A stretch of DNA of 64,000 bases from Flagellimonas amoyensis (lineage in GTDB: Bacteria; Bacteroidota; Bacteroidia; Flavobacteriales; Flavobacteriaceae), in NCBI RefSeq assembly GCF_003058265.1, contig NZ_QBUK01000008.1, forward strand, positions 181,887-245,886. Reading direction: 5' to 3'. A model generated the notes under the pieces. It saw only the letters and a list, made by a program, of their open reading frames with translations, searched no databases and was not told the origin of the DNA. Shown one piece after another: positions 62,965 through 64,000 of this stretch (within the stretch, counting starts at the first letter, position 1; each line of letters opens with the position of its first letter). The translations under genes were made by a program, and so were the position numbers.

Positions 62965-64000
62965 ACAACAATTAATAATTTCTAATTATTTTCTCTTCCA
63001 AATACCTGGAGGTTTTGTAGCCTCAGCCCTTTTGTAACCTTCACTAAAAACAGGAGAGATTGATTATATGCAGCATATTTTTCATTTCCCTGTTTTTTAT
63101 AAAAGGGAATTGAAGAAGGCCTAAGGAGTTTGTTTAAAAAGGACATTTGTGATTAAATTGAAAAGATAGAAGATTTAGATTTGTAATAGATCATGGATTA
63201 ACTAAATCGTTTATTTGAACTTTCTTTAAATGTAGGAAATTTCTATTTATCAAAAATTGAGTTTTCGGTGAACGGGGAGTAAAACAGTTAATCGGGCCAT
63301 ATAAATTTAACTTCAAAATAGGGGTAATAAAGGGTCTAAATGGGAAACCAATTAAGTGTACGGAAAAAGTAAACTCTCTAGAATCAGTGGACTCATTATA
63401 CACTGAAAGTTCAATTAAACGGTACCTTAAAACCCCCTGGTCCCATTTAGAAATCAGGACAAAGGCGAACGGAACAAAGTGGAGTGCTGCAAGCCCCAAA
63501 TCTTACCCTTAACTAATTTACTGAGCGAGGTAATTCTATCCATTAAAACACTTCTCTCAGCCATTGAGATAATCCAAAGGTTTGTTTGAATCACGTTTAT
63601 ATTGCTCCAACCTCCCTTCGTTTATTTCAAGCTTAAAATTGCTTTTCCATAGGCCCAATTTTGTTTTTTCGTCAAATTGCGTCAATTTTTCCGTCAAAAA
63701 TTCGCAGTATTTCTGGGGCTTCCCAAAGGATTTACTGTAGATTTCGGGAAAGTCTACTGTAGGCCCTGATTTTGCACAGTATTCCAAAATCATTTTAATT
63801 AACTGTTTTTCAACTTGTTGAAGACCCGAAAACAACCGTGATGGCGCAATAAGCGCATCACCCTCTTGCTATTCGTTTTTTCACGCGAGCGTGAAAACCC
63901 AAATACCTTTCTTTGGTGTACAATGGATAGGGCGGTCAATGTATACCACCTGCGGCGGATGAAAGTGAGCAGTGCAAATCAAGTGCACGAGATCGACTCA
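62965..64000. other. Right flank of island: weak ORFs and inverted repeats
   Basis: Contains the hypothetical at 63557-63835, a 102-residue minus-strand open frame 63191-63499 without recognisable motif, GTGATGGCGC / GCGCATCAC repeats at 63838-63862 and a 9-bp stem TTTTCACGC / GCGTGAAAA at 63878-63897. No integrase, transposase or tRNA recognised. Confidence 0.5.
63557..63835 (-). CDS. Hypothetical protein
   Basis: Up to 92 residues from TTG 63835, or 78 from ATG 63793. Mixed-charge, globular, Lys/Glu-rich with K-P-Q-K-Y-C-E-F-L-T-E-K-L-T-Q-F. No family recognised; no Cys pair or membrane helix. The protein may be the end of a decayed or mobile gene. Confidence 0.4.
   Translation of the reverse strand: MFSGLQQVEKQLIKMILEYCAKSGPTVDFPEIYSKSFGKPQKYCEFLTEKLTQFDEKTKLGLWKSNFKLEINEGRLEQYKRDSNKPLDYLNG

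Noticed and set aside
63191..63499. 102-residue minus-strand frame
   Set aside because: Hydrophobic fragment without a family match; no promoter box and no conserved neighbour, so not called.

Overview
The window reads as chromosome of a marine-type Flavobacteriaceae bacterium (Bacteroidota). A Muricauda/Flagellimonas-like genus is my guess from gene order and moderate GC, not a proven assignment. Phylum-level support: a complete type IX secretion triad (gliding-type C-terminal domain protein, PorP/SprF, OmpA), Bacteroidota -7 boxes of the form TAnnTTTG, almost no Shine-Dalgarno sequences, frequent TTG/GTG starts, and families such as DUF4159, the PG_1098-like methyltransferase and the putative LptD.

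Region 1 (1-21.6 kb) is conserved core genome. It holds an envelope block (partial Fe-S oxidoreductase, MCE protein, amidase, LptD), RidA, a glycolytic minus-strand run (pfkA, gap, a BadF-type sugar kinase), a 1484-residue TamB, then tsaD, rsmE, a DUF4159 protein, an AI-2E-type permease and a PG_1098-type methyltransferase. A minus-strand group of exported hydrolases follows (esterases, a VanX-type dipeptidase) with a deoxynucleotidase.

Region 2 (21.8-33.9 kb) has a CAP lipoprotein, the T9SS triad, an exported M20 peptidase, an exported amidohydrolase, and a TPP-riboswitch transcription unit (PnuT-type transporter plus an acyl-CoA-dehydrogenase-like flavoprotein).

Region 3 (34.0-48.4 kb) has a tight eight-gene minus-strand operon around LemA, DUF1266 and DUF3137 with five unrecognised membrane or lipoproteins, two of them tandem paralogues. 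After it come a cadherin-repeat surface lipoprotein, a TPR histidine kinase with a LytTR regulator, and a lone GH172 (DUF2961) protein.

Region 4 (about 48.4-63 kb) is visibly more AT-rich and looks like an acquired island for sulfide/persulfide handling and respiration. Unit A (49.27-54.92 kb, +): 1-Cys peroxiredoxin, persulfide dioxygenase-rhodanese fusion, Dps, a frameshifted ICMT-like methyltransferase, an APC permease, an exported lipoprotein methyltransferase and a cytosolic methyltransferase. Unit B (58.14-55.00 kb, -): DoxX, exported DsrE, a SoxB-like phosphoesterase and a TlpA-type thioredoxin. Unit C: cytochrome bd (cydAB). Unit D: sulfide:quinone oxidoreductase plus a 45-codon ORF.

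The main discovery is regulatory. Four promoters in the island (unit A, a small membrane protein, cydA, sqr) carry the same 14-bp palindrome GTAACATnnGTTAC, each centred exactly 29.5 bp upstream of a TAnnTTTG/A -7 box. This is the geometry of class II activation by a CRP/FNR-type factor, and no regulator of that family is encoded in the window. The right end (62.97-64 kb) holds only weak ORFs and inverted repeats. I found no CRISPR array, transposase, integrase or rRNA.
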